Shown: one piece after another, positions 39,790 to 48,622 of the stretch | How the letters are laid out: every line of letters begins with the position of its first letter | Numbering within the stretch: the first letter of the stretch is position 1 | Assembly (NCBI RefSeq): GCF_025464955.1 | Contig: NZ_JAODNM010000154.1 | Span: 50,838 to 114,837, forward strand | DNA from: Amycolatopsis sp. | GTDB taxonomy: Bacteria > Actinomycetota > Actinomycetes > Mycobacteriales > Pseudonocardiaceae | DNA: 64,000 nucleotides | Direction of reading: 5' to 3' | Translations under genes and position numbers: made by a program | Notes under the pieces: model-generated | The model's input: the letters and a program-made list of their open reading frames with translations, nothing else | Told to the model about the DNA's origin: nothing | The model's database searches: none

Positions 39790-41043
39790 TCACCACCTGG
39801 AGGCTCTGAGCATCGCCAGGGATACGTAGTCGGCGAGAGCTTGCTGGCCGGGGATGTTGGCGTGGATCCCGTCGCCGTTGTCGTAGGCCGGGTTGATGGC
39901 GTTGGGCTTGAGCGGGTCCTTGAGCACCTGATCGAAGTCCACGACGCCGTCGCAGGAGCCCGCGCAGTTGTTCCACTGCTTGACGAAAGTACCCACGGTG
40001 TACCGGTCACGGTTGTTTTGGTCCGTGTAGCCGGGACGTGACGTGATGGGGGTGAGGTAGACGGCGATCCCGGCTTCGCGCAGCCGCGAGAAAACCTGCC
40101 GGTAGCTATCCAGGATGGGGACCGCCGTGCAGCCGTCGGCAAGGTCGTTCGTACCGTAGTAGTAGATCACGCCGGTCACGCCGTGCAGCGCGAGAACGTC
40201 GCGGTCGAGACGCGTAGCGGCGTCCAGGCCCCGATACACCGCAGGCATCTGCGGGCAGTCGGGGGAACTGGTCGTACCGGCGATCCCCGCGTTGGCCACC
40301 GCCAGACGCTGTCCGGGTGGGAGTTCCGCGGTGATCCGGCGGGCCAGATCGTCGGACCAGCGTCGGTTGGTCCCGGTTTCCGTGCAGCCGGGACCGCAGT
40401 TGGTGCTACCGGTGCCATCGACGACGGAACTGCCGAACGGCACGATCGTTCCCTGCAGCGCTGGATTGTGGACATCGACCGCGCTGACGAGATAGGTGGC
40501 TGTCACTGTCCTGGTGTAGGCGGTCCCGGCTGGGTCGCCGGTGTGCTCCCCCGCGCCGGACGCGGTGACGTAGTTATTCCGGAAGGCATTGTCGTGCCGG
40601 CCGGGGACGATGCGACCGGAGGCGTACGTGCTGACGGCGAGGTCGCTGTCCGGGTTGGTGACGAGCCCGGTCGGATCGCTCCAGACGTCGCCGCCGGGCG
40701 GGATCGTGATGGAACGACGGCCGCCGAACGTCACCGGCCGCACGTCGGTCACGGCGGCCTGCCCGGAGCTGTGGCCGGCTGTGGTCCGGTCGATGGTGAG
40801 CGGGGTGGTTCCGAAGGTGTTCTGAAGCCGCACGCGGATCGCGTCGCCGCCCTGGCTCAAATGCGTGATCATCCGCACCGACTGGTTTTCCAGTGTCACG
40901 GCGGCCAGTCCTTGTTGTGATTCGGCCCATGAGGTGAACCAGTCTCTTCGAGGCCGGTCGGCTCCCGGCGCAGAGCTGACGATCGAGAGGGCAAGGAGCG
41001 CGGAAACCGTGGCGACGATGACAGTCCGTCCAGTCAAACGCAT
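39790..41043 (-). CDS. Secreted SGNH/GDSL-type hydrolase
   Basis: 417 aa with a signal peptide (MRLTGRTVIVATVSALLALS ... APGA). Block I is IVPFGSSVVDGTG, so the usual GDS is GSS with the nucleophile Ser retained; the Asn/Gly blocks are seen at VANAGIAG and YYYGTNDLADG; block V is DNGDGIHANIPGQ with the Asp-x-x-His pair. An N-terminal beta-sandwich (MITHLSQGGDAIRVRLQNTF) precedes the catalytic part, as in many actinobacterial members. Probable ester hydrolase acting outside the cell on a lipid or polysaccharide ester. ATG 41043 follows GGAGAGG. Confidence 0.9.
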   Translation of the reverse strand: MRLTGRTVIVATVSALLALSIVSSAPGADRPRRDWFTSWAESQQGLAAVTLENQSVRMITHLSQGGDAIRVRLQNTFGTTPLTIDRTTAGHSSGQAAVTDVRPVTFGGRRSITIPPGGDVWSDPTGLVTNPDSDLAVSTYASGRIVPGRHDNAFRNNYVTASGAGEHTGDPAGTAYTRTVTATYLVSAVDVHNPALQGTIVPFGSSVVDGTGSTNCGPGCTETGTNRRWSDDLARRITAELPPGQRLAVANAGIAGTTSSPDCPQMPAVYRGLDAATRLDRDVLALHGVTGVIYYYGTNDLADGCTAVPILDSYRQVFSRLREAGIAVYLTPITSRPGYTDQNNRDRYTVGTFVKQWNNCAGSCDGVVDFDQVLKDPLKPNAINPAYDNGDGIHANIPGQQALADYVSLAMLRASRW

Positions 41044-41164
41044 GATGGTGTCCTCTCCCGAGAATGCGGCATTGGCCAAGTGGATCAGCCACTTTGATCA
41101 AGAGAATTGGCGTTCATCCCAGCCGAGGGAGCGTCCACCTCGACGGCTGGGACAGGTATCCAGG

Positions 41165-42484
41165 TCAGGCCTTCGCCGTTTCGGGGGCCGAGACGGCAAA
41201 CTCCGCCGAGGCCGCCGTGGCACGGCGCGGCATCAGCAGGAGTGCAACCAGTGAGATCACCGCACATCCGACGATGTACCAGCTGATTCCGACACTGGAA
41301 CCGGTGGCCTGCAGAAGTGCCGCGGCAATGAGCGGTGCCGGGCCGCCGGCGATGACCGAAGCGAGCTGGTAGCCCAGACCGGCGCCGCTGTAACGCACGT
41401 TGGGTCCGAAGCTTTCGGCGATCAGCGCCGCCTGCGGGCCGTACTGGATGTCGTGGACCAGTAGCGAAACGACGATCGCCAGCAGCGCCGCACCCGAGGA
41501 ACGGCTGTCCAGCAAGGCAAAGTACGGGAACGCGTAGAGGCCAGTACAGACGATGCCGATGCCGTAGACGAACCGCCGCCCGAACCGGTCGGACAGATGC
41601 CCGAACAGCGGCACGGTGACGAGCCCGATCGCGGCGGCCACCATCGTGTCCCTAAGCAGCTCACCTCGCGCTAACGCGAGATGCTTCGTGCCGTAGGTCA
41701 GCACGAACGTGATGAACAGGTAGAACGGCGCCTGCTCGGACAGCCGCACGAAGGCCGACGTAAGGATTTCCCGCGGATGCTTCCGGATGGCCGTCCACAC
41801 CGGGCGGCGTTCGACCGCGCCCGTCTTCTTCATCTCGGTGAAGTCCGGGCTCTCCTGCACCCGTAGCCGAACCCACAGCCCGATCCCGATCAGAACGATG
41901 CTGAAGAGGAACGGCACACGCCAGCCCCAGGTCTCGAAGCTATCGCCGCTGATGGCCTCGGTCGCCGCGACGAGCGTCGTCGACAGCAGCAGCCCGAGCG
42001 GGACGCCCAGCTGAGGAAGGCTCGCCATCAACCCGCGTCTCTTCGCGCTGCCCCACTCCATCGACATCAGCACCGAGCCACCCCACTCGCCACCGACACC
42101 GATGCCCTGCACGACCCGCAGCAGGGTCAACAGCAGCGGGGCGGCTGAACCCAGCGCGGAGTATCCGGGCAGGAGCCCGATGAGGAGAGTCGCGGATCCC
42201 ATCAACAGCAGCGTCGTAACCAGCGTGACCTTGCGGCCGATCCGATCACCGAAGTGGCCGAAGATCGCTGCGCCGACCGGCCTGGCGGCGAACCCGACGA
42301 AAAGCGTGCTGAACGACGCCAGCACACCGGCACCGGTCGAACTGCCCGGGAAGAACAACTTGGGGAAGACCAGCGCGGCGATCGTGGCGTAGAGGAAGAA
42401 GTCGTACCACTCGATCGTCGTTCCGACCGTACTGGCGATCACCGCGCGCCTGCGGTGTCGCCGGTCAGGATTGAGTGCCGGCAT
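41165..42484 (-). CDS. MFS transporter, metabolite:H+ symporter type
   Basis: 439 aa, about 12 membrane spans. MHS-family signatures: STVGTTIEWYDFFLYATIAA, ARPVGAAIFGHFGDRIGRK, GVGGEWGGSVLMSMEWGSAK and the second-half LFGHLSDRFGRRFVYG. Relatives (ShiA, ProP, citrate and alpha-ketoglutarate carriers) import small acids or osmolytes. ATG 42484 follows GGAGGTAAC. Divergent from a GntR/FCD regulator that probably senses the imported acid. Confidence 0.9.
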   Translation of the reverse strand: MPALNPDRRHRRRAVIASTVGTTIEWYDFFLYATIAALVFPKLFFPGSSTGAGVLASFSTLFVGFAARPVGAAIFGHFGDRIGRKVTLVTTLLLMGSATLLIGLLPGYSALGSAAPLLLTLLRVVQGIGVGGEWGGSVLMSMEWGSAKRRGLMASLPQLGVPLGLLLSTTLVAATEAISGDSFETWGWRVPFLFSIVLIGIGLWVRLRVQESPDFTEMKKTGAVERRPVWTAIRKHPREILTSAFVRLSEQAPFYLFITFVLTYGTKHLALARGELLRDTMVAAAIGLVTVPLFGHLSDRFGRRFVYGIGIVCTGLYAFPYFALLDSRSSGAALLAIVVSLLVHDIQYGPQAALIAESFGPNVRYSGAGLGYQLASVIAGGPAPLIAAALLQATGSSVGISWYIVGCAVISLVALLLMPRRATAASAEFAVSAPETAKA

Positions 42485-42509
42485 TGTTACCTCCATTGGC
42501 TCAGCCACT

Positions 42510-42523
42510 TGTCCACTAGGACA
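42510..42523. promoter_or_regulatory. Operator-like inverted repeat between MFS and GntR genes
   Basis: TGTCC-ACTA-GGACA, in the 93-bp divergent promoter region. Size and symmetry fit a GntR/FCD-family dimer site. Confidence 0.5.
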
Positions 42524-42577
42524 GTAACCCAAAACACTGCTAGACTCACGAGGACCTGTCAAGGGGGTTGTATAACT

Positions 42578-43279
42578 GTGTCCGACTCGCTCCGCCCGGT
42601 AACCCGTCCTCGGATGTACGAGCAGGTCATGGCCCAGTTGCGTGAGCATGTGGCTAGCGAGGGCCTGCAAGCGGGCGATCGCTTGCCACCCGAACGCGAA
42701 CTGGCCGACCGGCTACAGGTAAGCCGCGCCTCCATCAAACAGGCCGTCGTTGTGCTCGAAGTTCAAGGCCTGGTCGAAAGCCGGCACGGCGGCGGTGTCT
42801 ATCTGCGTACCAGCTCCCTGGACCCGGAACCGCTGGCCGCACTCGTCGATCGCCGCCGCCGGTTGCCCGACGTGCTCGACGCCCGCGAAGCAATCGAAAC
42901 AAAGCTCGCCGAACTGGCCGCCTTGCGACGCACCGACGACGATCTCACCGCTATCGAAGCTGCGCTCGAGGTCATGCGCACCCAAATCGACGACGGCGAA
43001 CTGGGCGAAGATGGAGACCGCCAGTTCCACGCCGCCGTGGCCGCGGCCGCTCGCAGCACTCTCCTCACGGATTTCATGCAGGGAATCCGTGAGGGAATCG
43101 CCGAAAGCCGACACGAGTCGCTCCAGCAGCTGGACCGCCCACCGAAGTCCCTGGCTCAGCACCGGCGTATCGCCGAGGCCATTCGAGCGCAGGACGCCGC
43201 CGCTGCGGCAGCAGCAATGAAGGAACACCTCGAGACGGTCAGCCGGGTCCGCCTGCTCACGTGGAATCCCGAGGCCTGA
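42578..43279 (+). CDS. GntR-family regulator (FadR/FCD subfamily)
   Basis: 233 aa. wHTH: YEQVMAQLREHVASEGLQAG, DRLPPERELADRLQVSRASI, KQAVVVLEVQGLVESRHGGG. FCD ligand domain: LDAREAIETKLAELAALRRT, DRQFHAAVAAAARSTLLTDF, HRRIAEAIRAQDAAAAAAAM with the Asp/His metal-site pattern. GTG start. Likely autoregulates and represses the divergent MFS carrier until an organic acid binds. Confidence 0.9.
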   Translation: MSDSLRPVTRPRMYEQVMAQLREHVASEGLQAGDRLPPERELADRLQVSRASIKQAVVVLEVQGLVESRHGGGVYLRTSSLDPEPLAALVDRRRRLPDVLDAREAIETKLAELAALRRTDDDLTAIEAALEVMRTQIDDGELGEDGDRQFHAAVAAAARSTLLTDFMQGIREGIAESRHESLQQLDRPPKSLAQHRRIAEAIRAQDAAAAAAAMKEHLETVSRVRLLTWNPEA

Positions 43280-43416
43280 AACCACCAGCTCTCCTGCGCT
43301 TCGGAACAGTCGCCGGAGTTGGCCAGGGTGGGCATCGGTAGATCGGTTGATGTGGGCGGCGGCGGGTGTCCGGCAGGCTCATACCCGACAGGAACTGCCG
43401 GTGGTCAGGGGGCGTC

Positions 43417-45003
43417 GTGAGGTTTTCGATCGGACGGATAGGGCTGGTGGCCGCGGTCGTCGCCGTGGCGGTGACACCGTTTCCGGCGGCGGTCGCGGAG
43501 GGGTCGGCGATCCCTCCGGTGCGCGGCTGTGCGTCGTTGGCCGGTTTCGCGGTGCCGGACGTCGGGAGCCGGATCACCTCGGCGCAACCCGTCACCGATG
43601 CCGCGCTGCACAAGGACTACTGCGACGTCAAAGGCGTCACCGCGCCGAACACGCGGTTCGAGATCAAGCTCCCTGTGTCCAGCTGGCAGGGGCGCTACCT
43701 GCAGGAGGGGTGCAGCGCGTACTGCGGCGCTGTTCCCGCGATGACGCCGCCGATGACGATTTCTGGTCTGACCTGCGCGGCGGAGTACACGGGCGAGCTG
43801 GTGGTGGGAGCCGACGACGAGGGGCACACCGCCCCGAGCGTGAACGACGCCAGCTGGGGCGAGCACGACCCTGGCGCGCGGGTGGTGTTCGGGCGGACGT
43901 CCGAGCACAGCCTGGCGCAGGTGTCCAAGGCGGTGATCGCGCGCTACTACGGCAGGCCGCCTGCCTACTCCTACTTCGACGGCTGCTCCACCGGCGGCCG
44001 TGAGGCGCTGATGCTCGCGCAGCGTTATCCGGCAGACTTCGACGGCATCGTCGCCGGCTCGCCCGCGGCCAACGAAGCGCCGCTGGGATTGCTGTCGGCG
44101 TGGCTTTCCCGCAGCAACACCGACGCCGCCGGGCACCAGATCGTCACCGGCGAGAAGCTGCCTGCTCTCCACAAGGCCGTCCTCGCCGCGTGCGGGAACT
44201 CCGACGGGGTCATCGCCGACCCGCGGCTGTGCGGATTCGACCCCGCGACACTGCGCTGCCCGGCTGCCACCGACACCGCCGCGTGCCTGACCCCGTCGCA
44301 GGTCACCGCCGTAGGCGCGTTCTACCGCGGGCCGACCGATTCCCATGGCCGCAGCCTGTTCAACGGTGGTGAGCCCTATGGTTCCGAGCTCGCGTGGCTG
44401 GGCGAGATGGTCCAGCCCGCCGCCGACACCGCCGCTCCCGGTGACACCTTCGCGAGCCGGATCGGGCTGAACTACTTCAAGTACCTGGCGTTCGACCGCA
44501 ACCCGCCGCCGAACTTCACGCTCGCCGACGTCCACTTCACCGATGCCGAGTTCTACGCCCTCGATCGCCTCGGCCGCACGCTGTACAACGCCAACAACCC
44601 CGATCTGCGGGCGTTCCGGGCGCACGGCGGCAAGCTCATCGTCTACCACGGCTGGGCGGACCAGGCGATCCCCGTTTGGTCCACACTCGACTACTACGGC
44701 GCTGTCGAACGTGCCGCCGGCGGGTTCGACAGCAGCCAGTCGTTCTCACGGCTGTACCTGCTGCCCGCTACCTACCACTGCCTCTTCGCCCCGGACGGTT
44801 CACTGACCACTGTGGACTTCGTGACCCCGCTGATGTCGTGGGTCGAGCAGAGCTCGGCACCCGGCGGGATCACGGCCGACTACGGGCCCGGTGACCGCAC
44901 GGTCGCTCCGGCTGACGCCCTGGCGCCGGTGCACGCCGCGCCGGGCGGACTCAACAGCCACTACGACTACCTCGGCAAGATCACCAGCTACCTGCCGTCG
45001 TAG
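43417..45003 (+). CDS. Secreted tannase/feruloyl esterase family hydrolase
   Basis: 528 aa with a signal peptide (MRFSIGRIGLVAAVVAVAVT ... AAVA). Catalytic triad: Ser191 in DGCSTGGREAL, Asp415 in YHGWADQ and His454 in TYHCLF; the flanking Cys residues (GC-S, HC-L) form the CS-D-HC disulfide motif of tannase-family enzymes. It cleaves aromatic esters such as ferulate or gallate esters from plant material. GTG start follows AGGGGGC. Monocistronic; may serve with the MFS/GntR genes upstream in aromatic-acid use, which is inference. Confidence 0.9.
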   Translation: MRFSIGRIGLVAAVVAVAVTPFPAAVAEGSAIPPVRGCASLAGFAVPDVGSRITSAQPVTDAALHKDYCDVKGVTAPNTRFEIKLPVSSWQGRYLQEGCSAYCGAVPAMTPPMTISGLTCAAEYTGELVVGADDEGHTAPSVNDASWGEHDPGARVVFGRTSEHSLAQVSKAVIARYYGRPPAYSYFDGCSTGGREALMLAQRYPADFDGIVAGSPAANEAPLGLLSAWLSRSNTDAAGHQIVTGEKLPALHKAVLAACGNSDGVIADPRLCGFDPATLRCPAATDTAACLTPSQVTAVGAFYRGPTDSHGRSLFNGGEPYGSELAWLGEMVQPAADTAAPGDTFASRIGLNYFKYLAFDRNPPPNFTLADVHFTDAEFYALDRLGRTLYNANNPDLRAFRAHGGKLIVYHGWADQAIPVWSTLDYYGAVERAAGGFDSSQSFSRLYLLPATYHCLFAPDGSLTTVDFVTPLMSWVEQSSAPGGITADYGPGDRTVAPADALAPVHAAPGGLNSHYDYLGKITSYLPS

Positions 45004-45070
45004 CGGGGTCGCCACGCCGTTGCGGGCGCGGTACCGCCATCACAGCGGGTGATGATCCTAAACTCGACGG

Positions 45071-45691
45071 ATGGCGAAGTACTTCGACGTGCATCCGGAG
45101 AACCCCCAGCGGCGTGCGATCAACCAGGTGGTCGACCTGGTGCGCGCCGACGCCCTGATCGCCTACCCCACGGACTCCTGCTTCGCGCTGGGATGTCAGC
45201 TGGGCAACCGCGACGGCATCGACCGGATCCGCTCGATCCGCCACCTCGACGACAAGCACCACTTCACCCTGGTGTGTCAGGACTTCGCGCAGCTGGGACA
45301 GTTCGTCCACATCGACAACAACGTGTTCCGGGCGATCAAGGCGTCGACCCCGGGCAGCTACACGTTCATCCTGCCGGCGACGAAGGAAGTGCCGCGCCGG
45401 CTGCTGCACCCGAAGAAGAAGACCGTCGGCGTGCGGATCCCGAACCACCCCGTCGTGCAGGCGCTGCTCGCGGAGCTGGGTGAGCCGCTGCTCTCGAGCA
45501 CGCTGCTGCTGCCCGACCAGGAAGAGCCGATGACCCAGGGCTGGGAGATCAAGGAACGGCTCGACCACGTCGTGGACGCCGTCATCGACTCCGGCGAATG
45601 CGGCACCGAGCCGACCACGGTCATCGACTTCTCCCTGGCGGAGCCGGAGATCGTCCGCTACGGCGCAGGTGACCCCTCGCTCTTCGAGTAA
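45071..45691 (+). CDS. YciO/YrdC/Sua5 family protein
   Basis: 206 aa with the YrdC dsRNA-binding-like fold: NQVVDLVRADALIAYPTDSC, FALGCQLGNRDGIDRIRSIR, KHHFTLVCQDFAQLGQFVHI, TPGSYTFILPATKEVPRRLL, KTVGVRIPNHPVVQALLAEL. It follows the shorter YciO/TsaC-like form; YrdC/TsaC members make threonylcarbamoyl-AMP for tRNA t6A, while YciO members have a less certain role. The ordinary essential TsaC of this genome is probably elsewhere. Confidence 0.85.
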   Translation: MAKYFDVHPENPQRRAINQVVDLVRADALIAYPTDSCFALGCQLGNRDGIDRIRSIRHLDDKHHFTLVCQDFAQLGQFVHIDNNVFRAIKASTPGSYTFILPATKEVPRRLLHPKKKTVGVRIPNHPVVQALLAELGEPLLSSTLLLPDQEEPMTQGWEIKERLDHVVDAVIDSGECGTEPTTVIDFSLAEPEIVRYGAGDPSLFE

Positions 45692-45746
45692 CGTCGCACT
45701 TTTGCAAGGACTGGGGCGGTCGGGTGCTTGCGACGGCGAGCGACTC

Positions 45747-45793
45747 GGGGGATGTTTAGTACAAATCATTTGTATCGGGGGACGTTTCGTACA
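45747..45793 (+). promoter_or_regulatory. Direct-repeat/palindrome operator region upstream of lacI-type gene
   Basis: GGGGGATGTTTAGTACA (45747) and GGGGGACGTTTCGTACA (45777) are imperfect direct repeats exactly 30 bp apart, about three helical turns. A TACAAA-TCA-TTTGTA palindrome (45760-45774) overlaps the first. Located 200 bp before the LacI start at 45988. Confidence 0.45.
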
Positions 45794-45987
45794 CAACGGC
45801 ACCGGACCCGCCCCGCGCCGCCCCGCACCCGAGGAGTCGTCCCGCCCACCGGCACGCCGAAGAACGATCGCGCATGTACCGATCAAGTTCCTTGACCGCC
45901 CTGATCGGGCCGGGTTGACTGGCTGTAACGAGTACCGGGGGAAGAGCACGCCACTCGAGGCGTCCAGCCATACCGAGGGGCGAATAC

Positions 45988-46995
45988 ATGCGTGTAACTA
46001 TTGCCGAAGTCGCCCGCCGTGCCCGCGTCAGCAAGGCGACGGTCTCGCGGGTGCTCAACGACAAGTCCGACGTCGACGCGTCGACCGCGATCCGGGTCCG
46101 CGAAGTCATCGCCGCGACGGGCTACATCCCGAGCGCCGGTGCCGTTGGCCTGGCCCGCGGCACCACCCGGACGGTGGGCATGCTGGTACCCGGGCTGACG
46201 TGGCCGTGGATCTCGGAGGTCCTCCAGGGCGTCGCGGACGTCCTCGAAGCGGCCGGGTACGGACTGCTCATCAATACGATGAACCGCGGTTCCGACTCGC
46301 TGGCCCAGTTCTCGCGGCACGTGTCGTCCAACGCGTTCGACGCGCTGCTGCTGGTCGAACCGCCGGACACGCTGAGCTACATCACCGAACTGCACCGCGG
46401 CGGGCTGCCGGTGGTGATGATCGACGACCGCGGGCGCCACCCGGAGTTCCCATCGGTGACCACCACCAACCACGGCGGCGCCGCGTCCGCCGCGCGGCAT
46501 CTCCTCGGCAGCGGCCGCACGAGGATGGCTGTGGTCACCGGGCCGCCGTCATTCGAGTGCACACGCAACCGGCTCGACGGGTTCGCCGAAACCCTCGCCG
46601 AGGCCGGTCATCCCCTCGACGAACGGCTCGTCGTCGAGGGCGACTTCACCCCGGAAAGCGGTTTCCAAGCCATCGCCGAACTCGACGCCACCGGGCTCGG
46701 TTACGACGCGGTGTTCGCGCACAACGATTTCATGGCGTCGGGCGTGCTCGGCGGGCTGCGCGCGGCGAACCGGCCGGTGCCCGACGAGGTGTCGGTGATC
46801 GGTTTCGACGACATCGCGATCGCCGCGCACACCCAGCCCGCGCTGACCACCGTGCGGCAGCCGGCCCGCGAGATGGGCGAAACAGCCGCGGGCATGCTGC
46901 TGTCCCATCTCGGCGGCACCGAACTGCTCAGTGAGCCGCGGATCGTGCCGACAACGCTGGTGGTTCGCGAGTCGGCGCCGGCTCAGCTGCCGTAG
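45988..46995 (+). CDS. LacI-family regulator
   Basis: 335 aa. HTH MRVTIAEVARRARVSKATVS RVLN pattern with hinge TGYIPSAGAVGLA, then a periplasmic-binding-like effector domain (GMLVPGLTWPWISEVLQGVA, MIDDRGRHPEFPSVTTTNHG, VFAHNDFMASGVLGGLRAAN, VIGFDDIAIAAHTQPALTTV). It is convergent with GH64 (13-bp overlap of the ends) and is the probable repressor of the GH64/GH3 genes, responding to a beta-glucan oligosaccharide. Confidence 0.92.
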   Translation: MRVTIAEVARRARVSKATVSRVLNDKSDVDASTAIRVREVIAATGYIPSAGAVGLARGTTRTVGMLVPGLTWPWISEVLQGVADVLEAAGYGLLINTMNRGSDSLAQFSRHVSSNAFDALLLVEPPDTLSYITELHRGGLPVVMIDDRGRHPEFPSVTTTNHGGAASAARHLLGSGRTRMAVVTGPPSFECTRNRLDGFAETLAEAGHPLDERLVVEGDFTPESGFQAIAELDATGLGYDAVFAHNDFMASGVLGGLRAANRPVPDEVSVIGFDDIAIAAHTQPALTTVRQPAREMGETAAGMLLSHLGGTELLSEPRIVPTTLVVRESAPAQLP

Positions 46996-48539
46996 ACCTC
47001 CATCGACCACAGCGAATAGCCGTACTGGGTCGCGCGCTGCGTACCCAGCACCCGGACGTACCGCGCGGTCGAAGCGGTGAACGTCCGGTCCTCCACCCCA
47101 CCGGCACCCGCGGTCGTCGAGTACACCGTCGTCCAGGTGCTGCCGTTGGTCGAGGTCTGGATCTGGTATGCCTTGGCGTAGGCGGCTTCCCAGCTCAGGC
47201 GTACGCGGTTGACCGAATGGGACGCGCCGAGGTCCACCTGCAGCCACTGCGGGTCGGCGAACAGCGACGACCATCGCGTGCTTGCGTTGCCGTCAAAGGC
47301 GTTGGACGCCGGGAAGGTGGTGTTCTCCGCTGAGGACGCCGTTGCGGTATGTCCCTGCGACAGCAGCCCTGCCGCCGGTGTGGTGCCGCCGGAGCCGAAC
47401 GGGGTCAGCGTGAGTGTCATGGCGGTGGGCGCGTTGTCCTGGATGTAGGAGGCGAAGTTGCCGACGTCGTCGAACGGGAAGCCGTATGCCTTGCCGTCGA
47501 CCATGTTCTGGTGGATCACCTGCGAATAGTGGTTGGAGATCGTCTCCTGGTAGAACGCCGAGGGGTCGGTGACCGGCTGGTCGGGATGGGTCCGCAGGGT
47601 GGAGCGGTTGAATGCGGCGCCGAGCTGGGCCGCGACGGGTCCGGTGAGGCCGTCGTTCGGTGCCCCGAGCGCGCCGTTGCAGTAGAAGACGTCCGAGGTG
47701 GTGGGTTTCGCGAACGCCGCGACTCCGCCATCGAACCGGAGCAGCCCACCCGACACGCGTCCGGTGTACGTGGTGGTGTTGATCTTCACCCGTAGGTCCT
47801 GACCGGTGTAGGTGTTCCAGACGTCGTTGACGTAGGAGGAGTAGTAGGTGGACGAGAAGATGCCGCCCTCGATGCCGTGCCCGGGCGCGACGACGCGCAC
47901 GTTGTTGCCCTGGATCAGCGACTTGAAGTCGGGCAGCGCGGCGATGCCGGCGAAGATCGCGTCGCGGCCGCCGGGCTTGAGCGTGCCGATGGTCTGGTTC
48001 GACGCGCCCGAGAGCTGGATGGCCATCGGCACGCTGAACATGTCGACCATGGTGGTGTTGCAGAACATCCCGCCGTCACCGAAGGTGAACTCCATGCAGT
48101 CGTGCAGGACCGAGAAGCTCGGGTCGCTCGACACCCAGCCGGCCGGGTACTGGAACGCCGCGCGCCCGTTGCCATCGGTGACCACGCGGAACTTCAGCTT
48201 CTGGTTGATGGAGAAGTAGATCCGGCCGGACATGTTGGGCAGGGACAGGTTCGACTGGAACGGGATCGACAGGTCGGCGTAGCCGTCGGCTCCGTTCAGC
48301 GAGGGATCCGCGGGGATCAAGGTGCCGTCGGCTCGCACGTAGGACTGCTGGCCCGTGCTGAGGTTGGTGCCGACGACGTACATCCAGATCGCCGAGTTCG
48401 GGTAGAGGCCGGTGTTGTTGACGACGGTGATCGGCAGCCGCGTCGCGGCCGACGCCGCCGTCCGGCTCGCGAGGGCGAGTAGCGGGGCGGTGGCGGCCGC
48501 GGTGGCCGCCCAGCGCAGGACGTTCCTTCGTGTCGGCAT
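46983..48539 (-). CDS. Secreted beta-1,3-glucanase (GH64) with C-terminal discoidin/CBM32 module
   Basis: 518 aa. Tat-type signal (PTRRNVLRWAATAAATAPLL). GH64 domain: LPITVVNNTGLYPNSAIWMY, GRIYFSINQKLKFRVV, FTFGDGGMFCNTTMVDMFSV, VVAPGHGIEGG and KAYGFPFDDVGNFAS. GH64 enzymes release laminaripentaose from beta-1,3-glucan of fungal or algal walls. The last 135 residues are an F5/8-type-C domain (TRWSSLFADPQWLQVDLGAS, TQRATQYGYSLWSMEVYG) nearly identical to the two in the GH3 protein. Downstream of GH3 on the same strand but separated from it by a strong terminator. Confidence 0.9.
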   Translation of the reverse strand: MPTRRNVLRWAATAAATAPLLALASRTAASAATRLPITVVNNTGLYPNSAIWMYVVGTNLSTGQQSYVRADGTLIPADPSLNGADGYADLSIPFQSNLSLPNMSGRIYFSINQKLKFRVVTDGNGRAAFQYPAGWVSSDPSFSVLHDCMEFTFGDGGMFCNTTMVDMFSVPMAIQLSGASNQTIGTLKPGGRDAIFAGIAALPDFKSLIQGNNVRVVAPGHGIEGGIFSSTYYSSYVNDVWNTYTGQDLRVKINTTTYTGRVSGGLLRFDGGVAAFAKPTTSDVFYCNGALGAPNDGLTGPVAAQLGAAFNRSTLRTHPDQPVTDPSAFYQETISNHYSQVIHQNMVDGKAYGFPFDDVGNFASYIQDNAPTAMTLTLTPFGSGGTTPAAGLLSQGHTATASSAENTTFPASNAFDGNASTRWSSLFADPQWLQVDLGASHSVNRVRLSWEAAYAKAYQIQTSTNGSTWTTVYSTTAGAGGVEDRTFTASTARYVRVLGTQRATQYGYSLWSMEVYGS

Positions 48540-48574
48540 GACTTTCCTTACCTTGCAGGGGACTCGGGACGGGT

Positions 48575-48619
48575 GAAGGGGGCGTTCCCCGGGATCGGGG
48601 TCCGGGGAACGCCCCCTTC
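48575..48619 (-). terminator. Terminator after GH3 gene
   Basis: GAAGGGGGCGTTCCCCGG pairs perfectly with its complement across a 9-base loop, 3 bp after the GH3 stop and 36 bp before the GH64 start. Separates expression of the two enzymes at least partly. Confidence 0.8.
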
Positions 48620-48622
48620 GGC

